This document shows, piece by piece, positions 34,215 through 39,412 of a stretch of 39,414 nucleotides of DNA. The stretch comes from a virus, in IMG/VR virus record IMGVR_UViG_3300039191_000190, positions 1-39,414 of that record; one strand, written 5' to 3'. How positions within the stretch are numbered: position 1 is the stretch's first letter; every line of letters starts with the position of its first letter. The translations under genes were made by a program, and so were the position numbers. The notes under the pieces were generated by a model, which saw only the letters and a program-made list of their open reading frames with translations, searched no databases and was not told the DNA's origin.

Positions 34215-34808
34215 ATGAAACTTAGAAAAACAATAAATGTAATCAATCAGGCTATCGAGCTAAACATGACTCAACCAATACTGGCGATCACGCTGATGCT
34301 CACTGAATACAAGGTGGCCCCGATAGTAGAGATCGCGGGAATCCTTAATAATTGTCAAAATAATGTAGGAGTGACGATTAAGAAAATGGAGCGCAGCGGG
34401 TTGATTGAGATCCACTCAGAAAAGACCAAAGGAGCGAATGGGCATGATCTGAAACAATACACGCTCACAAGCATGGGGAAAAGGACATCTGCCAGATTAC
34501 TCAAAGAAGGCCATAAGAGCGTGATGAGTCCGCTTAACTACATAATCAAGTCAACTGCTGCGGGAATCGGCTTACTCGATCTGAGGGTAATGCTGCACCT
34601 AGCTGAAGCAAATCAAGGTAGCGCCGCAGAGATCAACAGCAGATTTACCGGATCGGTAATAACATTGGCTCGACGCTTAAATACGATGACTTGTGATGGT
34701 AAATTAGACAGGATCACGGTAAATAACGTTAATTATTATAGGCTCAGCTCTTATGGTGAGAGAGTCACATTAAAGATTCTGGGAATCAAAACCCCTGCTA
34801 CTGTTTAA
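34215..34808 (+). CDS. tandem winged-helix (MarR-like) protein, 197 aa
   Basis: Two winged-helix-like halves, residues about 20-90 ('MLTEYKVAPIVEIAGILNNC', 'IKKMERSGLIEIHSEKTKGA', 'YTLTSMGKR') and 115-190 ('LDLRVMLHLAEANQGSAAEI', 'LARRLNTMTCDGKLDRITVN', 'YYRLSSYGER'). Each half has the recognition-helix-then-wing pattern of MarR-like proteins, with the 'y.LT..G.r' ending, so it is an internal duplication. A DNA-binding regulator is likely. It is the last ordinary phage gene before the cassette array, whose first half-site begins 6 bases after its stop. Confidence 0.6.
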   Translation: MKLRKTINVINQAIELNMTQPILAITLMLTEYKVAPIVEIAGILNNCQNNVGVTIKKMERSGLIEIHSEKTKGANGHDLKQYTLTSMGKRTSARLLKEGHKSVMSPLNYIIKSTAAGIGLLDLRVMLHLAEANQGSAAEINSRFTGSVITLARRLNTMTCDGKLDRITVNNVNYYRLSSYGERVTLKILGIKTPATV

Positions 34809-34813
34809 TTATT

Positions 34814-34866
34814 ATGACTCAAAACGTAAATACACCCAGAGAATCGGATACTGCGATTTGTTCGCC
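34814..34866 (+). repeat. attC right half-site at the 5' edge of the array
   Basis: It has the A-rich spacer, 'GATACTGCGATTTG' and the R' core GTTCGCC (34860-34866), but the preceding bases are the end of a phage gene with no TAACGTC arm or L'' element. It is therefore a half-site, not a full attC. Either the array lost its first cassette by deletion, or the phage carries a fixed docking sequence equivalent to attI. Confidence 0.6.
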
Positions 34867-35050
34867 TTTTGTTGTTGGTGATCCCGTTGACATCTCTCGC
34901 TGGAATCAAGCGACGAATAAAGGGAGCGGCATCGGTGACACTGGAATAGTCGTGAGAGTGTGGCGAGATAAATGCTCGTCTGGAATAATGATAAAAGTAA
35001 GAGGCAAAGGGACTGTAGAAATTGACTCTCAATGGGCATCCCACCTTTAG
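34814..35050 (+). CDS. cassette C1 gene: SH3-like small protein
   Basis: A 78-residue protein whose ATG lies in the half-site; the first 16 codons come from the attC-like sequence and the rest from cassette C1 (34861-35099). 'VGDPVDISRWNQATNKGSG', then 'IGDTGIVVRVWRDKCSSGIM' and 'KGTVEIDSQWASHL' is a repeated beta-strand pattern like small SH3-like barrels ('vGD.V........G.iG..G.V..v....i.v...g'). The stop codon (TAG) ends at the first base of R''. Function unknown. Confidence 0.6.
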   Translation: MTQNVNTPRESDTAICSPFVVGDPVDISRWNQATNKGSGIGDTGIVVRVWRDKCSSGIMIKVRGKGTVEIDSQWASHL

Positions 35051-35105
35051 CCTAACGCCAAAGCATAGGTGCGCCGTAGGCGTTAGGTAATCTGATTTGT
35101 TCGTT
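35050..35105 (+). repeat. attC1 (short form, 56 bp)
   Basis: R'' GCCTAAC at 35050-35056, a hairpin core CGCC-GTA-GGCG and R' GTTCGTT at 35099-35105. This R'' matches its own cassette start (GTTCGCC) only 5/7, the poorest in the array. It instead matches an inner GTTAGGT at 35081-35087 at 6/7. The variable spacer is almost absent, unlike attC2 and most later sites. Confidence 0.75.
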
Positions 35106-35195
35106 TTGCATTTAATTAGAGAAAAGTGAATAAAGATTGAAATAAAGGTTGCGTTAAATCAAACAGCGTGCATAATAGGGACATGACAAACCAAA
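35062..35195 (+). repeat. 134-bp duplicated segment, copy 1 (attC right part plus cassette promoter)
   Basis: It aligns without gaps to 35890-36023, with about 20 differences counted by eye (about 85% identity). It spans the attC right arm, the crossover point and the promoter up to the first codons of the cassette gene (ATGACAAACCAAA). The differences cluster at the inner core-like bases and near the -35 boxes. Confidence 0.85.
35149..35182 (+). promoter_or_regulatory. cassette C2 promoter (leaderless geometry)
   Basis: TTGCGT at 35149-35154, a 16-base spacer and CATAAT at 35171-35176; ATG follows six bases later at 35183. The predicted transcript starts at or beside the ATG. The AGGGAC between the two is too close to the ATG to act as a ribosome binding site. 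It is an own-promoter cassette, as expected for toxin-antitoxin cassettes. Confidence 0.55.
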
Positions 35196-35359
35196 AGAGA
35201 GAGATCAAGTTCAGTGTAACAAAAGCAGGTCAAATTCAAGCTTTTGAATATAAAAGGAATCAAGCCCGTTGGATGAGATTAAAACTAAGTGACGCTGAAA
35301 CAGCAGTGGCTAACGGAGAAGCTAAAGTATATGAGCCAAGAGCAAACAACATCTACTAG
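35183..35359 (+). CDS. cassette C2 gene 1: small basic protein (toxin-like position)
   Basis: A 58-residue protein from the ATG at 35183; a GTG 15 bases earlier in frame overlaps the promoter and is less likely. It begins MTNQKREIKFSVTKAGQIQA and ends 'EAKVYEPRANNIY'. The start 'MTNQ' is shared with the C4 gene. Mixed strand-helix pattern; no toxin family recognised. It overlaps the next gene by 29 bases, so the two are translated as a pair. The toxin role is an inference from layout. Confidence 0.5.
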   Translation: MTNQKREIKFSVTKAGQIQAFEYKRNQARWMRLKLSDAETAVANGEAKVYEPRANNIY

Positions 35360-35528
35360 AGGAGGGTCCCGCAAAGGGGCGGGGCGAAAGCCTCGCATCG
35401 GGGCGAAGGTCAAGAAGACTATAGGACTAGAGCAAGATGTCTGGGATCTGATAGACTCAGCAAGAGCCAAGGATGGACTCAGTAGACCTAAACAGATTGA
35501 GAAATGGGCTAGAGGTGGAGATCTTTAA
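35331..35528 (+). CDS. cassette C2 gene 2: RHH-type DNA-binding protein (antitoxin-like)
   Basis: A 65-residue protein from the ATG at 35331, in another frame overlapping gene 1. It has 'GGSRKGAGRKPRIGAKVKKTIGLEQDVWDLIDSA' (quoted by parts): the 'G.R.GAGRKP' arm followed by a beta strand and helix, ending in a second helix ('LSRPKQIEKWAR'), as in ribbon-helix-helix proteins. RHH proteins often autoregulate toxin-antitoxin operons, so binding to the promoter at 35149 is likely. The stop (TAA) ends on the first base of R''. Confidence 0.6.
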   Translation: MSQEQTTSTRGGSRKGAGRKPRIGAKVKKTIGLEQDVWDLIDSARAKDGLSRPKQIEKWARGGDL

Positions 35529-35643
35529 ACGAACGTCTAAGAACACCGCCACCACCCACAGAGGCGGATAAACCAAACAACCAACTAATAACCTAACAAC
35601 CCAGAAGACACGCCGTGGTGGCCGAGTGCTTCGTTTGTTATCC
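35528..35643 (+). repeat. attC2
   Basis: R'' AACGAAC (35528-35534), matching the start of its own cassette GTTCGTT (35099) at 7/7; R' GTTATCC (35637-35643). The left inner arm 'CCGCCACCAC' pairs with the right 'GTGGTGGCC'. Total 116 bp with an A-rich spacer lacking an in-frame ATG for the next gene. Confidence 0.88.
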
Positions 35644-35652
35644 ACTATAATT

Positions 35653-35883
35653 ATGAACATTAAAGAACTTAAAGAAAAAATAAAAGACTTACCAGACGAA
35701 ATGACCGTAGCACAGCATCATCCAGATGATTGGTCTGCTGGTGAAATATGTCATATAGCCACAGTTATAGTCGATATCAGGGAATTAAACTTACTGACAC
35801 ACAGGTGGGAATTAGTGAAAAAGAGAAGTCTTTTTATTGGCGATAAATGCAAGGAGACAAAAGAGATATTGCTCATAGGATAA
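35653..35883 (+). CDS. cassette C3 gene: 76-aa hypothetical
   Basis: I use the ATG at 35653, 16 bases into cassette C3, rather than an upstream GTG in the attC. It reads MNIKELKEKIKDLPDEMTVA, then 'HHPDDWSAGEICHIATVIVD' and a basic end. 'i..LPddm.V' openings are common in small phage and cassette proteins. The TAA lies inside R'' (GGATAAC). Cassette size 290 bp; no promoter seen inside. Confidence 0.65.
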   Translation: MNIKELKEKIKDLPDEMTVAQHHPDDWSAGEICHIATVIVDIRELNLLTHRWELVKKRSLFIGDKCKETKEILLIG

Positions 35884-35933
35884 CGTCTCAGCATAGGTGC
35901 GCCGTAGGCGTTATCTGCTCTGATTTGTTCGTT
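35878..35933 (+). repeat. attC3 (short form, 56 bp)
   Basis: R'' GGATAAC (35878-35884) matches its own cassette start GTTATCC (35637) at 7/7; R' GTTCGTT (35927-35933). Nearly identical to attC1 outside the R'' and inner core-like bases. The inner GTTATCT again follows R'' (6/7). Confidence 0.85.
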
Positions 35934-36023
35934 TTGGATTTAATTTGAGAAAAGTGAAGAAACATTGAAATAGTGCTAGACATAAATCAAATCAAGTGCA
36001 TAATAAGGACATGACAAACCAAA
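35890..36023 (+). repeat. 134-bp duplicated segment, copy 2
   Basis: Partner of 35062-35195, same length with no gaps. It carries the attC3 right part, the crossover at 35927/35928 and the C4 promoter. Because the similarity crosses a cassette boundary, it is not explained by homology of one cassette alone. Confidence 0.85.
35977..36010 (+). promoter_or_regulatory. cassette C4 promoter (leaderless geometry)
   Basis: TAGACA at 35977-35982, a 16-base spacer and CATAAT at 35999-36004, with the ATG at 36011 six bases after the -10. Same design as the C2 promoter. Confidence 0.55.
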
Positions 36024-36214
36024 CACAACAACTAATCGGTAAGGAAATATTCAAAATTGAATCAACAAAAAAGGCGAGAGTAAAAAGCGTTGAAGCTGGA
36101 TGGTTGAAAGGCATGTTTAATGTTAATTTTGAAGATGGAACTACTGCTGGGTTTAAGGACGAGGATTTAGCATCATTGCTCCTTGACGGAACAACTAAAT
36201 CTTTAGGGGTATAA
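36011..36214 (+). CDS. cassette C4 gene 1: 67-aa small protein (toxin-like position)
   Basis: ATG at 36011, right after the promoter; an in-frame GTG at 35996 lies in the promoter. It reads MTNQTQQLIGKEIFKIESTK and 'AGWLKGMFNVNFEDGTTAGF', a beta-type domain with 'G.F.V.F.dG....f...dl'. It shares only the first four residues with the C2 gene, so the shared part is the promoter cassette start, not the protein. It overlaps the next gene by one base (TAATG). Confidence 0.55.
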   Translation: MTNQTQQLIGKEIFKIESTKKARVKSVEAGWLKGMFNVNFEDGTTAGFKDEDLASLLLDGTTKSLGV

Positions 36215-36387
36215 TGAAAGGCGGGAAACGCAAGGGAGCGGGGCGCAAGCCTCGCCAAACTGCCAGGAAGCAAGTTAATCTCCGCCTTGAACCTGAGACT
36301 AAGGAAAAGCTAGATCGGATCTGTGAAGCGGAGGACATAAGCCAAACCGAGAGAGTCACGCGCTGGGTGGACGATCACCAACTTTAA
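36214..36387 (+). CDS. cassette C4 gene 2: RHH-type DNA-binding protein (antitoxin-like)
   Basis: A 57-residue protein reading MKGGKRKGAGRKPRQTARKQ, then 'VNLRLEPETKEKLDRICEAE' and 'SQTERVTRWVDDH'. It has a basic arm with RKGAGRKP, a beta strand and two helices in RHH order, closely resembling the design of the C2 partner. TAATG coupling to gene 1; the stop TAA ends on the first base of R''. A second copy of the same two-gene plan with the same promoter supports a selfish toxin-antitoxin pair that stabilises the array; toxicity is untested. Confidence 0.65.
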   Translation: MKGGKRKGAGRKPRQTARKQVNLRLEPETKEKLDRICEAEDISQTERVTRWVDDHQL

Positions 36388-36509
36388 ACGAACGTCCTCA
36401 ATCTAGCCGCCACCACCTCAGAGACTGCCACCGAAACCATGAAACTAAACACAACCAAAAATCTAACTATACGCCAGCCGTGGTGGTCGGCTGCGATGTG
36501 TTGTTATAC
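36387..36509 (+). repeat. attC4
   Basis: R'' AACGAAC (36387-36393) matches its own cassette start GTTCGTT (35927) at 7/7; R' GTTATAC (36503-36509). Left 'TAGCCGCCACCAC' pairs with right 'GTGGTGGTCGGCTG'. An ATG at 36439 in the spacer is in frame with the next gene. Confidence 0.88.
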
Positions 36510-36516
36510 ATCTATT

Positions 36517-37026
36517 ATGAGAGCATTACCAACGATATACAAAGGCAAAGAATACAGAAGCAGCACAGAAGCAAGATGGCACGCATATTTTGATCTGATA
36601 GGGTTTGAAGTTGAGCATGAGCATGATGCTTATTGTATAAATGGTAGGAATTATCTACCTGACTTCCAAAGTAAAAAAGGGGCTTTTTGGGGTTATGCAG
36701 ATAAATCAAAACAAATACCATGGTTTATTGAGGTCAAAGGGTGTATTGATGATGCTTTAGATAATTATCAGTTAATGCAGGAGTTTAGTGAGGAAACTCA
36801 ATCACTCGTGCAAATAGTTTGGGGTAAACCTTCTTGTAAACCTTTCCCCACATGGATCAAAGGTGAAGAGGTGTGTCCATCGTCCCTTACTTATTACGGT
36901 TTCACGCAAAAAGGATGGGATCAGCCTCAGTTTAATCCTGATGAGTATGAGAGTGATGGTGATTCTAATGTGCTTGATATACTTAGGTGCGCCAGAAGAA
37001 CCAGAAAAGGTGAACTTTTAGTATAA
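36517..37026 (+). CDS. cassette C5 gene: PD-(D/E)XK-like nuclease
   Basis: A 169-residue protein from the ATG at 36517; an in-frame ATG in the upstream attC (36439) would add 26 residues. It has 'YRSSTEARWHAYFDLIGFEV' (Glu18), 'RNYLPDF' (Asp49) and 'WFIEVKG' (Glu72-x-Lys74), the order of phage PD-(D/E)XK nuclease-like proteins ('fRS..EArWa.ff...G....YEp......YlPDF........EvKg'). All expected acidic and Lys residues are present. The stop lies inside R''. Substrate unknown; it is the only clear enzyme in the array. Confidence 0.7.
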   Translation: MRALPTIYKGKEYRSSTEARWHAYFDLIGFEVEHEHDAYCINGRNYLPDFQSKKGAFWGYADKSKQIPWFIEVKGCIDDALDNYQLMQEFSEETQSLVQIVWGKPSCKPFPTWIKGEEVCPSSLTYYGFTQKGWDQPQFNPDEYESDGDSNVLDILRCARRTRKGELLV

Positions 37027-37146
37027 CGCCCTCAAGTGACCGCCACGACTAGACACCCCAAGACAATAAACCACAACCGATACAAACTAACCTAACAACC
37101 TTGAGCGACCTGCGCCGTAGTGGTCGAGTCCACTGCGTTGTTCGCC
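37021..37146 (+). repeat. attC5
   Basis: R'' GTATAAC (37021-37027) matches its own cassette start GTTATAC (36503) at 7/7; R' GTTCGCC (37140-37146). Left 'GACCGCCAC' pairs with right 'GTGGTCGAG' imperfectly. 126 bp. Confidence 0.88.
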
Positions 37147-37179
37147 TTTTTATTAACCAACTATTATTAACCAACTATT

Positions 37180-37380
37180 ATGAAAGCAAAAGTAACATTA
37201 ACATTACCTAACGGATTCAAGCCGCTAGAAAACAACAGAATGCACCTATCAGGTGAAAATAAGAAATCAGTGAGCGAATTACTAAAGGCTCTTGGAGAAG
37301 TTAAAGATGAGTGTAACAGGGAAGCCAATCGAGAAGGTTTCGCTCTTAACGATTGTGAAATGGAAGTCGAGTTCCTTTAG
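37180..37380 (+). CDS. cassette C6 gene: 66-aa hypothetical
   Basis: ATG at 37180 after a perfect 14-bp tandem duplication (37152-37165 and 37166-37179) that ends at the ATG. It reads MKAKVTLTLPNGFKPLENNR and ends 'NREGFALNDCEMEVEFL'. The end resembles that of the C7 protein ('KRGIVLNDEGLLIT'), so the two may be distant relatives. The stop TAG ends on the first base of R''. Confidence 0.6.
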   Translation: MKAKVTLTLPNGFKPLENNRMHLSGENKKSVSELLKALGEVKDECNREANREGFALNDCEMEVEFL

Positions 37381-37469
37381 GCGAACGTCTTAGGATAGCC
37401 ACGCCGAACGGAAGACACAGAACCAAAAACTAGGGCAACAGAGGGGTTGGATAATCCGACTTGATATGC
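37380..37469 (+). repeat. attC6 with an unusual GAT core
   Basis: R'' GGCGAAC (37380-37386) matches its own cassette start GTTCGCC (37140) at 7/7. The right core is GATATGC (37463-37469) instead of GTT-type. The right arm is weaker ('GGTTGGATAATCCGACTT') and the spacer is short (90 bp total). The next gene's ATG lies inside this core. Confidence 0.75.
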
Positions 37470-37705
37470 CACGAATAACAAACGATATGATAACGATAAA
37501 AATAGAGGAAAAGATACCATACTCAGATGAATCTGTGATTCTTGAACAATCAATAGATGACGAATCCTACTACAATTTGAGGAACAAAGGGGAAGTGCTC
37601 GCAGATATGATCTTCCGAATGAAGAGTCAAGTAAACGATGGGATTGATAAAGAAATGCAGAAACGAGGAATCGTTTTGAATGATGAGGGATTATTAATCA
37701 CTTAG
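37466..37705 (+). CDS. cassette C7 gene: 79-aa hypothetical
   Basis: ATG at 37466, inside the R' core of attC6; a second in-frame ATG follows at 37487. It reads MPRITNDMITIKIEEKIPYS and ends 'QKRGIVLNDEGLLIT'. Helical centre 'GEVLADMIFRMKSQVNDGID'. Acidic. The stop ends directly before R''. No family recognised; weak similarity at the C-terminus to the C6 protein. Confidence 0.6.
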   Translation: MPRITNDMITIKIEEKIPYSDESVILEQSIDDESYYNLRNKGEVLADMIFRMKSQVNDGIDKEMQKRGIVLNDEGLLIT

Positions 37706-37817
37706 GTATATCGTCTCAAGACAGCCACCAGCGCAAGACATGGATGAATCAACAAACAAATAACCACGAATAAACGCTGCTACGCCCTAGCTGGTCGGCT
37801 GATCTGCGTTGTTAGAT
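37706..37817 (+). repeat. attC7
   Basis: R'' GTATATC (37706-37712) pairs with its own cassette start GATATGC (37463) at 6/7, so the unusual ATC/GAT is kept on both sides. R' GTTAGAT (37811-37817). Left 'ACAGCCACCAGC' pairs with right 'GCTGGTCGGCTG'. Typical spacer. Confidence 0.85.
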
Positions 37818-37850
37818 TTTTAACATGCTGGCGAGCTACGCAATAAACCT

Positions 37851-38102
37851 ATGAGTAGACGAAGCTTTAGAATTAAAGGGAATAATGATGAGGTCAAACC
37901 TTGTCCCGAATGTGGAAACAATACCGATTTTGTATGTAGATCTGAGCAAGTTGCGGATGATGGATGCGAGGTCTGGGCGGAATGTAAATGCGGTCACAAC
38001 CCGTCTGCCCCTATGGATCGCATGGAGAGTGTAATGGGTGGGTGTGGTGACAACAACTGTTATGACTCCCTGAGTATCTGGAATGACTCTATAACATCTT
38101 AA
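37851..38102 (+). CDS. cassette C8 gene: Lar-like zinc-ribbon protein
   Basis: An 83-residue protein with 'KPCPECGNNTDFVCRSEQVA' (Cys18, Cys21) and 'VWAECKCGHNPS' (Cys45, Cys47), ending 'SLSIWNDS'. This is the pattern of Lar-type restriction-alleviation proteins ('KPCPfCG......v.C..Cg.......Ai..WN.'). The paired cysteines suggest a zinc-bound fold. Lar of the Rac prophage relieves type I restriction, so anti-restriction is a reasonable guess. A nine-codon open frame (37825-37854) overlaps the start by ATGA. Confidence 0.6.
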   Translation: MSRRSFRIKGNNDEVKPCPECGNNTDFVCRSEQVADDGCEVWAECKCGHNPSAPMDRMESVMGGCGDNNCYDSLSIWNDSITS

Positions 38103-38107
38103 CTTTA

Positions 38108-38219
38108 ATCTAACGTCTAAAGATAGCCACTGGTGCAACGCTCCGCCTAACCTAAGAGCGACTAACTAAACACAAACTAAAACACGCCCTAGCCAGTTGG
38201 CTACTCTGATTTGTTAGGG
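38108..38219 (+). repeat. attC8
   Basis: R'' ATCTAAC (38108-38114) matches its own cassette start GTTAGAT (37811) at 7/7; R' GTTAGGG (38213-38219). Left 'GATAGCCACTGG' pairs with right 'CCAGTTGGCTAC'. It is the cleanest consensus site in the array. Confidence 0.9.
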
Positions 38220-38236
38220 TTTAACTAGAAAATATT

Positions 38237-38377
38237 ATGAAAAGTAAACCAGACATCGAACAAGAAAAAGAGCAGTTTATTATAAAATGGTGTAGCGACC
38301 GAGCATTAGATGCAAAGGATGAAGTTAATAGAAGCAATGCGTTAGACGCATGGAATGTGAAAGTTCTATTCTTTTAG
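38237..38377 (+). CDS. cassette C9 gene: 46-aa hypothetical
   Basis: ATG at 38237, reading MKSKPDIEQEKEQFIIKWCS and ending 'WNVKVLFF'. A small charged helical protein. Its TAG ends on the first base of R''. The cassette is 269 bp and nothing else fits in it. No family recognised. Confidence 0.55.
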   Translation: MKSKPDIEQEKEQFIIKWCSDRALDAKDEVNRSNALDAWNVKVLFF

Positions 38378-38488
38378 CCTAACGTCATAAGTGAGCCGCC
38401 TCTGACAAATATAAACTAACCTAAAAATATGGAACAAAAAATAAACACTACTACGCCCAAAGAGGTCGGCTCCGCTGATTTGTTATAC
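38377..38488 (+). repeat. attC9
   Basis: R'' GCCTAAC (38377-38383) pairs with its own cassette start GTTAGGG (38213) at 6/7; R' GTTATAC (38482-38488). The left 'GAGCCGCCTCTG' pairs with right 'AGAGGTCGGCTC'. The spacer carries ATG at 38429 in frame with the next gene. Confidence 0.88.
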
Positions 38489-38656
38489 CGTTGCGAGAAA
38501 AAAGCATTGAAGTTATTTTACGGTGAGAGGGGAGACCTGAAAGTATGGGAGTGCCGCGCTGAAATAGAGAAAGAGTTCGGCAAGGATGTAGTAAACGAAA
38601 TGATGCGTAATGGGATAGGTGGTAATAAAGGGAAAAATTGGAATCCTACATCTTAG
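38429..38656 (+). CDS. cassette C10 gene with attC-encoded N-terminus
   Basis: A 75-residue protein. The ATG at 38429 lies in the spacer of attC9; the first 18 codons (MEQKINTTTPKEVGSADL) come from the upstream cassette's attC. The cassette-derived part is 'LYRCEKKALKLFYGERGDLK' onward, ending 'NGIGGNKGKNWNPTS'. The only later in-frame ATG would leave about 15 residues, so the attC start (or a TTG at the junction) is needed. The stop ends on the first base of R''. No family recognised. Confidence 0.6.
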   Translation: MEQKINTTTPKEVGSADLLYRCEKKALKLFYGERGDLKVWECRAEIEKEFGKDVVNEMMRNGIGGNKGKNWNPTS

Positions 38657-38777
38657 TATAACGTCCAAGCATAGCCACCGACCAACAATAACATATGAAA
38701 ACACCAACAGAAAACTTACCTCCAGAAAACTCCGTGGAAGCCAGCCCAGGGCGGTTGGCTACTGCGGCTTGTTATGT
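38656..38777 (+). repeat. attC10
   Basis: R'' GTATAAC (38656-38662) matches its own cassette start GTTATAC (38482) at 7/7; R' GTTATGT (38771-38777). Left 'CATAGCCACCGACC' pairs with right 'GGGCGGTTGGCTAC'. The spacer carries ATG at 38695. Confidence 0.88.
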
Positions 38778-38958
38778 TTGGAAACCTATTGATGCAGATG
38801 CAAAAAAAGGAACCGTGCTTTTGGGTAGAGCAGGCAGGGAGCCTATTATGGACTTTTGGCTAGAATATGGGAATTGGTGCAGGTGGCGACACAGTGACAG
38901 CTCTGGATGCGGTAACTTCCCTCCCACGCACTATATGCCAATCAAAGAATTACTTTAA
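38695..38958 (+). CDS. cassette C11 gene: DUF551-like protein with attC-encoded N-terminus
   Basis: An 87-residue protein. The first 25 residues come from attC10, reading MKTPTENLPPENSVEASPGR onward; the junction codon is Cys26. The cassette part is 'WKPIDADAKKGTVLLGRAGR', ending 'NFPPTHYMPIKELL'. A start with 'W.pi.dapk.g..vll' and an end with 'PTHwmPl' is the pattern of DUF551, a small domain frequent in phage accessory regions. Function of DUF551 is unknown. The stop (TAA) ends on the first base of R''. Confidence 0.65.
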   Translation: MKTPTENLPPENSVEASPGRLATAACYVWKPIDADAKKGTVLLGRAGREPIMDFWLEYGNWCRWRHSDSSGCGNFPPTHYMPIKELL

Positions 38959-39078
38959 TATAACGTCAAAGCATAACGCCGCATCGAGTGGCATAGAATA
39001 GAAAAAAATATGGGAAATAAAGAAGAAATTAAAACAGGCGAACACGCCGTAGCGGTCGATTACTGCGATTTGTTAGAT
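38958..39078 (+). repeat. attC11
   Basis: R'' ATATAAC (38958-38964) pairs with its own cassette start GTTATGT (38771) at 6/7; R' GTTAGAT (39072-39078). Left 'CATAACGCCGC' and right 'GTAGCGGTCGAT' pair imperfectly. The spacer carries ATG at 39010. Confidence 0.85.
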
Positions 39079-39285
39079 TGTCCATTTTGCGGTAAGATCG
39101 AGGCGGAAGATTATGATTTCCCCGCGACTATTTACAACGGATCAGATCAATTTACAGATAGGTATGAGCGCGGAAATCCACCTTATTACATTCAGTGTGA
39201 GCATTGCTTAGGGAGAGGGCCAACGGCTGACAACCCTGTAGATGCTTCAAAATGGTGGAATGACCGCAAGACATGTAAATCTTAA
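39010..39285 (+). CDS. cassette C12 gene: Lar-like zinc protein with attC-encoded N-terminus
   Basis: A 91-residue protein; the first 21 residues (MGNKEEIKTGEHAVAVDYCD plus Leu) come from attC11. The cassette part has 'CPFCG' (Cys24, Cys27), 'YYIQCEHCLGRGPTADNPVD' (Cys63, Cys66) and 'ASKWWNDR', the Lar restriction-alleviation pattern ('CPFCGg...v.C..CgarGp......Ai..WN.R'), more complete than in C8. The first cysteine pair starts two codons after the junction, so the cassette still encodes the whole domain. Anti-restriction is inferred from family resemblance. Confidence 0.7.
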   Translation: MGNKEEIKTGEHAVAVDYCDLLDCPFCGKIEAEDYDFPATIYNGSDQFTDRYERGNPPYYIQCEHCLGRGPTADNPVDASKWWNDRKTCKS

Positions 39286-39412
39286 TCTAACGTCTAAAGA
39301 TAGCTACCCCGAAAACCAAACAACTAAATAGAAACGAAATAATATGGAAAACGAAAATACTACTATTAAACCCTCCGACTCCGAGGGGGTTAGATACTCT
39401 GATTTGTTAGCT
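39285..39412 (+). repeat. attC12
   Basis: R'' ATCTAAC (39285-39291) matches its own cassette start GTTAGAT (39072) at 7/7; R' GTTAGCT (39406-39412). The left inner arm 'GATAGCTACCCC' pairs with right 'GGGGGTTAGATAC' imperfectly. The spacer contains an ATG at 39344. Confidence 0.85.

Noticed and set aside
35081-35099. The inner GTTAGGT in attC1 (and GTTATCT in attC3) as the true cassette boundary
   Set aside because: The starts predicted from R'' of attC2 and attC4 (AACGAAC) place the boundary at GTTCGTT, and the right arms have the same length as in normal sites; kept only as a side observation.
35050-39412. The regularly spaced repeats as a CRISPR array
   Set aside because: The repeats are imperfect palindromes with long variable spacers, and the intervals are 240-640 bp coding segments, not short unique spacers; no cas genes are present.
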